Source of the DNA: Flavobacterium foetidum
GTDB taxonomy: Bacteria; Bacteroidota; Bacteroidia; Flavobacteriales; Flavobacteriaceae
Assembly (NCBI RefSeq): GCF_004634245.1
Contig: NZ_SJTF01000006.1
Coordinates: 124,001 to 188,000, forward strand
Reading direction: 5' to 3'
Length of the DNA: 64,000 nucleotides
Below are positions 19,350 to 29,424 of this stretch, piece by piece. Made by a program: the position numbers and the translations under genes. Position 1 is the first letter of the stretch, and each line of letters starts with the position of its first letter. The notes below the pieces were generated by a model, which saw only the letters and a program-made list of their open reading frames with translations, had not been told where the DNA came from and made no database searches.

Positions 19350-19943
19350 TTATTCTTTTCTCAACCAACCTAACAGTCTTTCATTGTCTATTTTATAATT
19401 TCCGTTTTGGTTTTTCAGGTCAAAAACCTCTCTTGAACTGCCGAAAGGTCCCGGATTCTGCTGTATAATTTGGATTTCGTTTTCAGATACATTAGAAATT
19501 ATAGCCACATGTCCGAATCTATTTAGCAGCGAACCTGAAAAAATCACTAAATCTCCTACTTGAGGTTTTGAGTTGCTCGGATTTTTATATTGCACCAATC
19601 CCCTGCTTTTGTTCCAACTGCCATCTGGTGTTTTCGAATCAAAAAAATCTTTTGCGTGGCCGTACGCATCTGGCATTTTGTGTTTGTAATATTGGTAATA
19701 ATACCTTTTTACAAATTCAACACATTGGTATTTCAGCCCTAGATTATAGCTGTCTTTTGTGATATTTCTGCCAGAAACATGGTCAACTCCTCCATTATAA
19801 TAGACCTTTACGCCATTTAAACTGTCGAGCGGTTGTCCTATTTCGTAGTCGCTGTTAAGATTTAATCTTTTAACCACTTTTATTCCGGCGTATACCAAAA
19901 CAAAAACTGAAATGATTACCAGCGTAATTTTTTTAATTTTCAT
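19350..19943 (-). CDS. CHAP domain protein (putative peptidoglycan amidohydrolase)
   Basis: 197 residues. An N-terminal membrane segment or uncleaved signal (residues 5-23) is followed by a CHAP domain: GLKYQCVEFVKRYYYQYY carries the catalytic Cys, and GHVAIISNVSENEIQIIQQNPG carries the His with downstream polar residues. CHAP enzymes cut peptidoglycan or act as glutathionylspermidine amidases; the membrane anchor favours a periplasmic cell-wall role. The gene lies between two inverted copies of an intergenic repeat, downstream of era and upstream of der, all on the minus strand. Confidence 0.82.
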   Translation of the reverse strand: MKIKKITLVIISVFVLVYAGIKVVKRLNLNSDYEIGQPLDSLNGVKVYYNGGVDHVSGRNITKDSYNLGLKYQCVEFVKRYYYQYYKHKMPDAYGHAKDFFDSKTPDGSWNKSRGLVQYKNPSNSKPQVGDLVIFSGSLLNRFGHVAIISNVSENEIQIIQQNPGPFGSSREVFDLKNQNGNYKIDNERLLGWLRKE

Positions 19944-19984
19944 TTACTTTCTTAAAAAAACCGAATCTTTGTTGAGTTTTGTTT

Positions 19985-20073
19985 GCGTGAGGGATTGAGG
20001 CGATATCCTTTTGTGAAGTGAAACGGAACAAAAGATAAAGCCGAAAGCCCGACCCGGAGGGGCACGTCCAAGT
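19985..20073 (+). repeat. Flavobacterial-type intergenic hairpin repeat, copy B
   Basis: About 90 bp with GAGGCGATATCCTTTT, a loop, and AAAAGATAAAGCCGAAAGCCCG. It is related to copy A at 19231-19331 but in the opposite orientation, and lies directly after the era stop. It is non-coding. Confidence 0.65.
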
Positions 20074-20077
20074 CATC

Positions 20078-20959
20078 TTACTGATTATAACCGAATCGTT
20101 TCAGCATATTGGCATTGCTTCTCCAGTTTTTATTCACTTTTACGTAAAGCTCAATGTGAATTTGTTTTCCGAAGAATTTCTCTAAGTCGGCACGAGCATC
20201 GGTTCCTACTTTTTTAAGCGCTGCACCTTTATGCCCGATGATAATTCCTTTCTGTGTATCGCGTTCTACCATAATCACAGAACGGATTCTGATGATATTT
20301 TCGGTTTCATGAAATTCTTCTGTTACAATTTCTACTGCGTATGGAATTTCTTTAGCGTAATTCAATAAGATTTTCTCACGGATGGTTTCGTTAACAAAGA
20401 AACGTTCTGGTTTGTCTGTTAATTGGTCTTTTGGATAATAGGCTGGTGATTCTGGCAATAAATCAATAATTCTTCCGAAAACTTCTGGGACATTAAAATT
20501 CTGCAATGCCGAAATTGGGAAAATTTCTGCATTTGGCACTTTTTCTTTCCAAAAAGTAACTTGCTGCTCTAACTGTTCTTGATTTGAATTATCGATTTTA
20601 TTTAAAAGCAATAAAACTGGAATTTTTGCATGAATGATTTTCTTGAAGAAATCTTCGTCTTTAAGGTCCTGCTCGCCTATTTCGACCATATAAATTAAAA
20701 TATCAGCATCTTCAAAAGCCGATTTTACAAAGTTCATCATCGATTCCTGCATTTCGTAAGCTGGTTTGATGATTCCTGGAGTATCTGATAAAACCAATTG
20801 AAAGTCTTCTCCGTTTACGATTCCCAGAATTCTATGACGAGTAGTTTGTGCTTTTGATGTAATGATTGACAATCTTTCTCCGACGAACGCATTCATCAGT
20901 GTTGATTTTCCAACATTTGGATTTCCGATAATATTTACGAACCCTGCTTTGTGTGACAT
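20078..20959 (-). CDS. era: GTPase Era
   Basis: 293 residues, the normal Era length. The N-terminal GTPase has P-loop [16 protein letters not shown] (about 12), switch SDTPGI (about 58) and NKID (about 120). The C-terminal KH domain has the RDTQKGIIIGHKGAALKKVGTDARADLEKFFGKQIHIELYVKV pattern. It binds the 3' end of 16S rRNA in 30S maturation. The gene is intact and is divergent from the initiator tRNA gene. Confidence 0.97.
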   Translation of the reverse strand: MSHKAGFVNIIGNPNVGKSTLMNAFVGERLSIITSKAQTTRHRILGIVNGEDFQLVLSDTPGIIKPAYEMQESMMNFVKSAFEDADILIYMVEIGEQDLKDEDFFKKIIHAKIPVLLLLNKIDNSNQEQLEQQVTFWKEKVPNAEIFPISALQNFNVPEVFGRIIDLLPESPAYYPKDQLTDKPERFFVNETIREKILLNYAKEIPYAVEIVTEEFHETENIIRIRSVIMVERDTQKGIIIGHKGAALKKVGTDARADLEKFFGKQIHIELYVKVNKNWRSNANMLKRFGYNQ

Positions 20960-21033
20960 TTTGAGTATAATTTATTCTGCAAAGGTAGTCATATCAAGTT
21001 AATAGAGAAAATAAAACATTTTTTAAAATTTTC

Positions 21034-21064
21034 GTTGTTTTTCTCAAAAAACGACGTATCTTTG
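21034..21064 (+). promoter_or_regulatory. Promoter of the initiator tRNA gene
   Basis: TATCTTTG at 21057-21064 is a consensus -7 box, with a TTG at 21035-21037 spaced 19 nt upstream. It lies about 12 bp before the tRNA. Confidence 0.7.
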
Positions 21065-21076
21065 CACCCGAAACAT

Positions 21077-21150
21077 CGCGGGATAGAGCAGTAGGCAGCT
21101 CGTCGGGCTCATAACCCGAAGGTCACAGGTTCGAGTCCTGTTCCCGCTAC
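21077..21150 (+). tRNA. Initiator tRNA-Met (CAU)
   Basis: A complete cloverleaf with anticodon CAT in the loop CTCATAA. Two initiator hallmarks are visible: the acceptor has no Watson-Crick 1:72 pair (C1 faces T72), and the anticodon stem ends in three G:C pairs (GGG / CCC). The T-arm GGTTCGAGTCC is standard. The terminal CCA is not encoded. Confidence 0.93.
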
Positions 21151-21157
21151 TAAGATA

Positions 21158-21187
21158 AAACACCACTTGAAAAAGTTGGTGTTTTTT
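21158..21187 (+). terminator. Terminator after the initiator tRNA
   Basis: The stem AACACCA...TGGTGTT is followed by seven T, starting 8 bp after the tRNA. Confidence 0.85.
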
Positions 21188-21261
21188 TGTTTTACAAACC
21201 TCTTAGTCTCAACATTCCGTTGCATTCACGAGCGTGACGTTCGCGCTAGCGAAGTTGAATT

Positions 21262-21759
21262 TTAATCATCAAAAGCCTTATCATATTGGTAACTAATAAT
21301 ACCGTCTGTTATAATTATTTCCTGTTTGCCATCACTTAGTTTTCCTGAGAATGTTGCATAGAAACAGGAATTTCTATTAATTATGACATCACTTGTAAAT
21401 TCCCCTTTAAGAAAATCTCCATCAAATGATACCTTATCAATATATTGATGGTAATGAAATTGTTGAATTATATTTTTACCCGTTTTTTTATACGGCAAAA
21501 TAACTGCAATCCCCTGTTCTCTTAAAGGATCATTGCTTCTTCTGTCGCCATTTAAATGTAATTCGTATCCTTTTGACCTTAAATCGATTCCATAGCCTAA
21601 GGCTTGGAAAGTCTGAGGTGTGCCGTTCACCACCATTGATATGCTGGTTGGCTTGCAATTGAGGTCCTCTGCCTGATTTTCGTCGTCTCTGTTACAAGAA
21701 ACTGTTACGAGAACTAAAATTGCAAATAATAGGTTTTGAATTTTCGTTTCTGATTTCAT
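21262..21759 (-). CDS. Putative lipoprotein of unknown function
   Basis: 165 residues. The signal peptide (KSETKIQNLLFAILVLVTVS) ends at a lipobox Cys at residue 22, followed by RDDEN as in exported flavobacterial lipoproteins. The mature part is beta-rich (KPTSISMVVNGTPQTFQALGYGIDL, ELHLNGDRRS, YATFSGKLSDGKQEIIITDGIISY). It resembles small DUF-type lipoproteins with a single beta-sandwich, but I recognise no family. It stands alone between a tRNA and an M13 peptidase. Confidence 0.72.
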   Translation of the reverse strand: MKSETKIQNLLFAILVLVTVSCNRDDENQAEDLNCKPTSISMVVNGTPQTFQALGYGIDLRSKGYELHLNGDRRSNDPLREQGIAVILPYKKTGKNIIQQFHYHQYIDKVSFDGDFLKGEFTSDVIINRNSCFYATFSGKLSDGKQEIIITDGIISYQYDKAFDD

Positions 21760-22022
21760 ATGGTCGTTTTTGTTATTTGTGGCAACTTACATATATGCAT
21801 GACAAACCTCATCGTGATTTTATACCAAATGTAATAGATAATTCTTATAAACAATCAAAATGTTTTTTAATTTGCTGATATTCCATACCTACATGAATGC
21901 AAAACTCAACAACCAAATACCCACAATTGCGGCTGTTACAATTTCAAAACAAATAAAAAAATGCGCAAAGTCCATCTTAGACAGTTGCGCAGTTTTTCAT
22001 GGGAAGATTTTGGCAAATTATA

Positions 22023-24035
22023 CTACCAAATCGTTATCCTATCTTTCTTCGGTAAAAACATTTTATCTCCAGGTTTCACATTAAAGGCATCATAAAATGG
22101 CGTCGTGTTCATTAAAGGGCCATTTACACGCCAATTTGGTGGAGAATGCGGGTTATTGTTAATCCATAAACGAAGGAATTCGTCTTTCATTTTTACTCTC
22201 CAAATTTTGGCTATTGAAATAAAGAAGCGTTGATCCGGGGTAAAACCGTCAATTTTTTCATTTCCTTTTCCTTGTTGGGTCATTTTAAAAGCATCGTAGG
22301 CAACAGCGATTCCGGCAATATCGGCTGTATTTTCGCCAACCGTCATTGCGCCATTAATGTGTAAATCATTCAAAACAGTATAGGTGCTGTACAAATCGAT
22401 AACCTGCTGTATTCTCGACTTAAATTGTGCATAATCTTCTTTTGTCCACCAGTCTTTCAGGTTGCCATCCTTGTCATATTGCGCCCCTTGATCATCAAAA
22501 GTATGCGTTATTTCGTGGCCTATCACCATTCCGATACCGCCATAATTAAGAGCATCATCGGCATTATTATCAAAATACGGAGGCTGCAAAATTCCCGCAG
22601 GAAAAACAATTTCATTTGCGGTAGGATTATTATAGGCCGTAACTGTTGGAACTGTAGTGTACCATTCTGATCTATCGACTGCTTTGCCCACTTTTGCCAA
22701 TTGAAATTGATAAGCAGCTTTAGAGGCCGAAACCACATTCTCAAAATAAGTATTTCTAGCAATTTGTACCTTACTGTAATCTCTCCATTTATCCGGATAT
22801 CCTATTTTCTTGGTTATGGCAAACAATTTTTCTTTGGCTTTTTGTTTGGTCACAGGACTCATCCATTCCAATTTATCAATTCTGTTGGCATAAGCTTTCT
22901 GCAAATTATTCACAAGAGTCAGCATTCGTTTTTTGGCATCTTCAGAAAAATATTTCTTTACATACAATTCGCCCAGCGCTTCGCCTAAATAATTGTCAAT
23001 CACATTTGCCATTTTTTCGCCTCGCGATTTTTGAACAGCTTGACCAGAAAGCACTTTAGTATATTCAAATGAAGCATCTGCAAAAGGCTTGCTTAAATAT
23101 TCCGCATATCTTTCTATAGAATTTGCTTTCAGGTAAATTTTCCAATTATTAATCGGAATTGTTTTCAAAAGCTTATTGAGAGCATCATAATAGGCAGGCT
23201 GGCAAACATTGATAGAATCGGTTTTGGCCCCTACATTTTTTAAGAAAGTAGTCCAGTCGATATTTGGATGTCTTTTTACGAGATTTGTAACAGCGATTTT
23301 ATTGTAATTTGCCTGTACATCTCGAAGTTCGACCTTGGTTTTATGCGAAACGGCTATTTGTTTGTCAATACTGTAAACCAAATCAGCATTCTTTTTTGCT
23401 TCATCGGCATTGCTGCCTGTTAATTGGAACAATGATGCCAGGTATTTTTTATACGCTTTCTGTATGGCAACAGTCGATGAATCTGATTTGAAATAATAAT
23501 CCCTGTCAGGCAAACCTACTCCTGTTTGATAGATTTCAGCAATATTCATACTGCTGTTTTTTTGATCCGGTGATACGCCAAAAGCTATAATCGAATAATT
23601 TTCTGCTTTTACTTCATTACTCACAAAATCCATTAGAGAAGGCAAATCGTTGATTGCTTCAATTTTGGCAAGCAAAGGTTTGATAGGCTCGTAACCGCGT
23701 TTGTTAATGGTTACAGTGTCCATACCCGATGCATAAAAGTCTCCTACTTTTTGCGCTATACTTCCTTTGGGATTGTTGCTTTTTGAAATACTGTCTAATA
23801 TTCCTTGCAGTTTCATTCGTTGCGGGAAATTCATAAACATATAAGCGCCCACTCCGGCTTGAGAGGCAGGAATTGATACCGAATCATACCATTTGCCATT
23901 TACATATCTGAAAAAATCATCACCCGGTCGTAATGTGGAATCTATTCCTGTAATCGCAACATTTTTTTTTCCTTGATGTTTTGAGCAGGCTGTCAAAGCT
24001 AAGAATGCTATAAAGAGCATTAATGAATTTTTCAT
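22023..24035 (-). CDS. M13 family metallopeptidase (lipoprotein)
   Basis: 670 residues with a lipoprotein signal (NSLMLFIAFLALTAC, Cys 17). The N-terminal M13 region includes RPGDDFFRYVNGKWYDSVSIPASQAG. The catalytic part has NEIVFPAGILQPPYFD, zinc motif HEITHTFDDQGAQYD (HExxH) and third ligand ENTADIAG, and the C-terminus KPGDKMFLPKKDRITIW ends with the neprilysin-type Trp. It would be a periplasmic or surface endopeptidase of the neprilysin/PepO type. All catalytic residues are present and the length matches the family. It is divergent from the helicase gene across 350 bp. Confidence 0.94.
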   Translation of the reverse strand: MKNSLMLFIAFLALTACSKHQGKKNVAITGIDSTLRPGDDFFRYVNGKWYDSVSIPASQAGVGAYMFMNFPQRMKLQGILDSISKSNNPKGSIAQKVGDFYASGMDTVTINKRGYEPIKPLLAKIEAINDLPSLMDFVSNEVKAENYSIIAFGVSPDQKNSSMNIAEIYQTGVGLPDRDYYFKSDSSTVAIQKAYKKYLASLFQLTGSNADEAKKNADLVYSIDKQIAVSHKTKVELRDVQANYNKIAVTNLVKRHPNIDWTTFLKNVGAKTDSINVCQPAYYDALNKLLKTIPINNWKIYLKANSIERYAEYLSKPFADASFEYTKVLSGQAVQKSRGEKMANVIDNYLGEALGELYVKKYFSEDAKKRMLTLVNNLQKAYANRIDKLEWMSPVTKQKAKEKLFAITKKIGYPDKWRDYSKVQIARNTYFENVVSASKAAYQFQLAKVGKAVDRSEWYTTVPTVTAYNNPTANEIVFPAGILQPPYFDNNADDALNYGGIGMVIGHEITHTFDDQGAQYDKDGNLKDWWTKEDYAQFKSRIQQVIDLYSTYTVLNDLHINGAMTVGENTADIAGIAVAYDAFKMTQQGKGNEKIDGFTPDQRFFISIAKIWRVKMKDEFLRLWINNNPHSPPNWRVNGPLMNTTPFYDAFNVKPGDKMFLPKKDRITIW

Positions 24036-24388
24036 AAGCTAGAGGGTTTGCATTAAAATGAGCTGGATTACGTTTTGAAGGCAGCTCTTTTAAAATTGAT
24101 ATTTGAGCATCGTTAATTTAGCAGAACAATATATGAATTCGCTTTTAAATTATAAAGTTTTTCTTAGAGTCACTTCTAATTATTCACGAAAAATATGTTT
24201 TCAAGAATAGAATTAAAAGCGAATAAATGCGATTTGTAATGCTAAAAGCCTCTAAAAACCTGATTTCTGATAAACACTTTAAATTGTAAGAATTAAATGT
24301 TAAATTAGCATATTATCATCCTAGCTATTAACCATTTATTGATTTACAGTTAAGATAGCCAAACCAAACCATAATCTCGTTGAATTTA
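24036..24388. promoter_or_regulatory. Divergent intergenic region with a 12-bp inverted repeat
   Basis: About 350 bp without a gene, between the M13 peptidase and the helicase fusion. ATTCGCTTTTAA (24138-24149) and TTAAAAGCGAAT (24213-24224) are perfect inverted repeats with 63 nt between them. No promoter box stands out. Confidence 0.45.
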
Positions 24389-27300
24389 ATGCTGATAGAG
24401 GAACAAAATAGTACCCGATTAGTTACATTTATTGACACCGAAATCGAGCCTACAAAAGGCAAAATCCTTGATATAGGTGCCACTAAGGAAAACGGCAATC
24501 ATTTCCATAGAACTTCTGTGGCAGATTTTACCCAGTTCTTGAAAGGGAGTGAGTACATCTGCGGGCACAATATTCTGAATCACGATATAAAATACATCGG
24601 AAAAGCGATCTACGATGCCGGCATTAGTCCTTTCAACATAATCGATACTTTGTATCTTTCTCCGTTATTATTTCCAACAAATCCTTATCATGCGCTGCTC
24701 AAGGATGATAAACTTCAAACAGAACACAGAAATAATCCGTTGAACGATTCTGTTAAAGCACGAGATTTGTTTAATAGTGAAGTCGCCGCTTTCTGGCAGA
24801 TTGAGGAAACGCTTAAAGATATATTTTATCTGCTCTTACAGCATACCAAAGAATTTGGAGCTTTTTTTCGGTTTGTAAATTATAGAAATACCCATTCTGA
24901 TGCAGAAGCAAAGATTAAACAAAAGTTCAGAGGAGAAATTTGCGAGCAGTCTGACTTAACCAAAATAATTACCGAACATCCAATAGAATTGGCCTATTGC
25001 TTATCATTAATCAATTCTTTTATAGTCCATAGAAAAGTTCACTCGATTACGCCTCCATGGGTTCTTAGGAACTATCCCGAAGTAGAGCGCATAATGTTGT
25101 TATTGAGAAGTAAACCCTGTATAACGGGCTGTAATTATTGCAATCAGGCTTTGGACATTCACAAAGGACTAAAAAAATTCTTTGGTTTTGATTCCTATCG
25201 AACTTATGGTGGCGAACCGCTTCAGGAAAAAGCAGTCAAGGCGGCCGTAAACAACAAATCGGTTCTGGCGGTTTTCCCAACGGGTGGCGGAAAATCAATT
25301 ACATTTCAGGTTCCGGCGCTTATGAGTGCTGAAAATTCTAAGGGTTTGACCGTTGTAATTTCTCCGCTTCAGTCGTTGATGAAAGACCAAGTAGACAATC
25401 TTGAAAAAAACGGAATAACAGAAGCTGTCACACTTAACGGATTATTAGACCCAATTGAAAGGGCCAAATCTTTGGAAAGAATTGAAGACGGCTCTGCTTC
25501 TATTCTCTATATCTCTCCAGAATCATTGCGTTCAAAGACTATCGAAAAGCTAATTCTCGGCCGGAAAATAGCTCGTTTTGTAATTGATGAAGCCCACTGT
25601 TTTTCGTCATGGGGACAAGATTTTAGGGTGGATTATCTGTATATTGGCGATTTCATCAAACAAATTCAGGAAAAGAAAAACCTTGAAGACGGCATACCTG
25701 TTTCGTGCTTTACCGCAACTGCCAAACAAAAAGTGATTGAAGATATACGAGATTATTTCAACCGTAAGTTATCGTTGGATCTTGAAGTATTTTCGTCTAA
25801 AGCTTCTAGGACAAACCTTCAGTATAAAGTGTATGAAAAACAAAATGAAGAAGAAAAATATTTGGCTTTACGGAATCTCATTGAAGAGAAAAATTGTCCG
25901 ACAATCATTTATGTGTCCAGAACGCTCAAAGCTTACAAACTTTCTGAACAATTAGTCAAAGACGGTTTTAATGCAAAACCTTACCATGGAAAAATGGATA
26001 AGCAGGACAAAACCGAGAATCAGAATTCTTTTTTAAGCGGCGAAACACAAATTATGGTGGCTACTTCTGCATTTGGCATGGGCGTAGACAAAAAAGATGT
26101 TGGTTTGGTCATTCATTATGAAATTTCAGATTCACTTGAAAATTATGTGCAAGAAGCCGGGCGCGCAGGAAGAGATGAAAATATCTCAGCAGATTGTTTT
26201 GTGCTTTTTAACGAAGAAGACCTCAGCAAACACTTTATTCTGCTTAATCAAACCAAACTTTCCATTAAAGAAATTCAGCAAGTTTGGAAAGCGATAAAAA
26301 ACATTACAAGATTTCGTTCTAAAGTATCTAATTCTGCTTTAGAAATTGCCCGAAAGGCTGGCTGGGATGATAATGTTGTAGAAATAGAAACGCGTGTAAC
26401 TACTGCAATTGCAGCGCTTGAAGATGCAGGATATCTAAAACGCGGACAAAATATGCCGAGGATATTTGCAAACAGCATTTTGTCTGAAAATGCGCAAGAA
26501 GCTATTAACAAAATAAATGCTTCTAAAAAATTTGAGGAGAACCAAAAAGAGCAAGGCATTCGTATCATAAAAAAACTCTTTTCTAGTAAAAGCAGAAAAC
26601 AGGACAATAGCGAAACGGCCGAATCAAGAGTGGATTATATTAGCGACCATTTGGGGATTGTAAAAGAAGAGGTCATCAATGTGATAAACTTGTTGCGTGA
26701 AGAAAACATCTTAGCCGATGCCAAAGATTTGACTGCATTTATAAAGAATACAGACAATAAAAACCGTTCTCTTGCCATAGTCGAGGCATATAGCAAAATA
26801 GAAAACTTTTTACTTCTGGCTTTCAAAGAAGAAGAAAGTAATTTTCATTTAAAAGAATTGAATGAAGAAGCTGAAAAAAATGGCTGTGAAGGTATAAATA
26901 CCAATAAACTAAAAACGATAATCAACTTTTGGTCTATTAAAAACTGGATTAAAAGAAAGTACTTGGAGTATTCGAGAAACCATATTGCGGTACTCTGCCT
27001 TCAAAGCAAAGAGCTTCTAAAAGACAAACTCGAAAAACGCCATGAACTCGCTGCGTTTATTATTGAATTCTTTTATAACAAAACCACCACGGAGGCAGTA
27101 AAAGGTCAGACTGAAAAAGATGAAATTTTGGTTGAGTTTTCAGTAAATGAGCTCAAATACGCATATGAGAATAGCTTCAGCCTTTTCAAAAAGGAAATTA
27201 GCATTTACGACATTGAGGATACGCTGTTTTATCTTTCAAGAATTGAAGCCATTAAGATAGAAGGCGGTTTTCTTGTGGTGTATAATGCCTTGACCATTGA

Positions 27301-29239
27301 GCGCACCGAACAAGATAATAAAAAGCGCTATACTAAAGATGATTATCAAAAGCTTAACCAATTTTACGAAAGCAAAGTGCAGCAAATCCATATTGTAGGC
27401 GAATATGCCCAAAGAATGATAAACGATTACAGAAATGCGCTTCAGTTTGTAGAAGATTATTTCCAGCTCAATTATGAATCGTTTTTGAACAAATATTTCA
27501 AAGGCAGCAGACAGAATGAGATTAAGCGAAATATTACACCAGCAAAATTCAGACAGCTTTTTGGAGAATTGTCTCCTACACAATTGAAGATAATCAATGA
27601 TAATGAAACGCAGCATATCGTCGTGGCAGCAGGTCCTGGAAGCGGAAAAACAAAAGTGTTAGTCCATAAACTGGCATCGCTTCTTTTAATGGAAGATGTC
27701 AAACACGAACAATTACTCATGCTGACCTTTTCGAGGGGCGCAGCGACCGAATTCAAAAAGCGTTTGTTGAAGTTAATTGGCAATGCGGCAAACTTTATTG
27801 AAATCAAGACATTCCATTCTTACTGTTTTGACCTATTAGGCAAAATCGGCAGCTTAGAAAAATCGACCGATATTTTGAAGCTTACTGTCGAAAGAATTAA
27901 AAACGGCGACGTCGAGCCTAATAAAATCACCAAAACTGTTTTGGTAATTGACGAGGCCCAAGACATGAATGCAGATGAGTTTGCTCTTGTTAATGCATTG
28001 ATGGAACAGAATGAAGAAATGAGGGTTATTGCTGTGGGAGATGACGACCAAAATATTTATGAGTTTAGAGGAGCAAGTTCTAAATATCTGGAACAGTTTA
28101 TTTATGATAACAAGGCTATAAAACATGAATTGGTAGAAAATTACCGCAGTAAAAGTAATCTGGTTGCCTTTACGAATGAATTTGTTAGGCAAATTAGACA
28201 TAGACTAAAAGAAACGCCTATCATTGCGAATCAAACCGATAACGGAAAAATAAAAGTTGTTAAGTATCAAAGCAATAATCTTATCACACCATTGGTAACT
28301 GATATAGTCAACACCGATTTTTCTGGAACTACCTGTGTGCTCACAAAGACAAACGAAGAAGCTGTAAAAGTTACAGGCTTACTTTTAAAAAACGGCATCA
28401 AAGCAAAAATTATACAATCTAACGACGAATTTAGTTTATGCAATCTTATTGAAGTTCGTTTTTTACTCGATAAAGTAGATGTAGATGACACTGTTTTCAC
28501 GATAAGCGACGAGGTTTGGGACCACGCCAAGCGAGAGTTAATCAATACTTTTCGCAACAGCAATAAATTGGAGATTTGCCTGAATATCATCAAAGATTTT
28601 GAAGCCACTAATCCTCATAAAAAGTACAAATCTGATTTAGAAGTTTTAGTCCGGGAATCAAAATTGGAAGATTTCTATAATGAAAACGGCGAAACCATTT
28701 TTGTATCGACCATTCACAAAGCAAAAGGTAAAGAATTTGATACGATATTTTTATTGCTGGAGAATTTGAATGTTGCTGCAGATGAAGCCAAACGGCAATT
28801 GTACGTAGCTATGACCAGAGCTAAACGTAATCTAACTATTCATCTAAATGCAGACTATCTCAATCATTTGACTGCCGAAAACCTCGAACAAAAAAACGAT
28901 TTTGAAACTTACATCGCTCCCGATAAAATTGCTGTACATGCCACTTTTAGAGACATCTGGTTAGACTATTTTATCAACAGACAGGATTTAATTTCACAAT
29001 TAACTTCTGGGGAACAATTACATTTTACGGGTGACGAATGCTTAAATTCAAATGGCCAATCTGTTTTGAAATTTTCAAAACTACTCCTTAAAAAAATTGA
29101 CGAAATGAGATCTAGACACTATGAATTAAAAAGTGTAAATGTGAATTTCATATTGTATTGGCTTAAAGAAGGAACTTCTGAAATCAAAATAATTTTGCCT
29201 GAACTTTATTTTGAGGCTGCGACCAAAAATGAAAGCTAA
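24389..29239 (+). CDS. Exonuclease-RecQ-UvrD fusion helicase
   Basis: About 1616 residues; an in-frame TTG at 24380 is an alternative start 3 codons earlier. Domains in order (numbered from 24380): DnaQ-like exonuclease (about 15-150; FIDTEIEP, GHNILNHD, NDSVKARD), a Cys cluster CITGCNYCNQ (about 250), RecQ helicase (about 270-640; VFPTGGGKSITFQ, IDEAHCFSSWGQDFR, AFGMGVDKKDVGLVIHY, QEAGRAGRD), a long helical linker, then a UvrD-like helicase (about 1060-1540; VAAGPGSGKTKVL at about 1079, VIDEAQDMNADE, GDDDQNIYEFRG, STIHKAKGKEFD, YVAMTRAKRNL). Both ATPases look intact, as do the acidic exonuclease residues. It is likely a DNA repair or replication-restart enzyme; a defence role is possible but not shown by its neighbours. 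Confidence 0.9.
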   Translation: MLIEEQNSTRLVTFIDTEIEPTKGKILDIGATKENGNHFHRTSVADFTQFLKGSEYICGHNILNHDIKYIGKAIYDAGISPFNIIDTLYLSPLLFPTNPYHALLKDDKLQTEHRNNPLNDSVKARDLFNSEVAAFWQIEETLKDIFYLLLQHTKEFGAFFRFVNYRNTHSDAEAKIKQKFRGEICEQSDLTKIITEHPIELAYCLSLINSFIVHRKVHSITPPWVLRNYPEVERIMLLLRSKPCITGCNYCNQALDIHKGLKKFFGFDSYRTYGGEPLQEKAVKAAVNNKSVLAVFPTGGGKSITFQVPALMSAENSKGLTVVISPLQSLMKDQVDNLEKNGITEAVTLNGLLDPIERAKSLERIEDGSASILYISPESLRSKTIEKLILGRKIARFVIDEAHCFSSWGQDFRVDYLYIGDFIKQIQEKKNLEDGIPVSCFTATAKQKVIEDIRDYFNRKLSLDLEVFSSKASRTNLQYKVYEKQNEEEKYLALRNLIEEKNCPTIIYVSRTLKAYKLSEQLVKDGFNAKPYHGKMDKQDKTENQNSFLSGETQIMVATSAFGMGVDKKDVGLVIHYEISDSLENYVQEAGRAGRDENISADCFVLFNEEDLSKHFILLNQTKLSIKEIQQVWKAIKNITRFRSKVSNSALEIARKAGWDDNVVEIETRVTTAIAALEDAGYLKRGQNMPRIFANSILSENAQEAINKINASKKFEENQKEQGIRIIKKLFSSKSRKQDNSETAESRVDYISDHLGIVKEEVINVINLLREENILADAKDLTAFIKNTDNKNRSLAIVEAYSKIENFLLLAFKEEESNFHLKELNEEAEKNGCEGINTNKLKTIINFWSIKNWIKRKYLEYSRNHIAVLCLQSKELLKDKLEKRHELAAFIIEFFYNKTTTEAVKGQTEKDEILVEFSVNELKYAYENSFSLFKKEISIYDIEDTLFYLSRIEAIKIEGGFLVVYNALTIERTEQDNKKRYTKDDYQKLNQFYESKVQQIHIVGEYAQRMINDYRNALQFVEDYFQLNYESFLNKYFKGSRQNEIKRNITPAKFRQLFGELSPTQLKIINDNETQHIVVAAGPGSGKTKVLVHKLASLLLMEDVKHEQLLMLTFSRGAATEFKKRLLKLIGNAANFIEIKTFHSYCFDLLGKIGSLEKSTDILKLTVERIKNGDVEPNKITKTVLVIDEAQDMNADEFALVNALMEQNEEMRVIAVGDDDQNIYEFRGASSKYLEQFIYDNKAIKHELVENYRSKSNLVAFTNEFVRQIRHRLKETPIIANQTDNGKIKVVKYQSNNLITPLVTDIVNTDFSGTTCVLTKTNEEAVKVTGLLLKNGIKAKIIQSNDEFSLCNLIEVRFLLDKVDVDDTVFTISDEVWDHAKRELINTFRNSNKLEICLNIIKDFEATNPHKKYKSDLEVLVRESKLEDFYNENGETIFVSTIHKAKGKEFDTIFLLLENLNVAADEAKRQLYVAMTRAKRNLTIHLNADYLNHLTAENLEQKNDFETYIAPDKIAVHATFRDIWLDYFINRQDLISQLTSGEQLHFTGDECLNSNGQSVLKFSKLLLKKIDEMRSRHYELKSVNVNFILYWLKEGTSEIKIILPELYFEAATKNES

Positions 29240-29424
29240 ATAGTGAATTTGTTTCTTTCATTTAATTCTCAGAAAACAAAAATAGGCTTCTTTTCGCTCC
29301 ACTAAACCACTGTTTATCAGACACAAAATAATATTTATAAAAATAATTTCAAAAAATATACTTTTTTGAGGTAACAATTACAATAGCACTGTATCAAAAG
29401 GTAAACCTTAAAAAATTAAATCTT

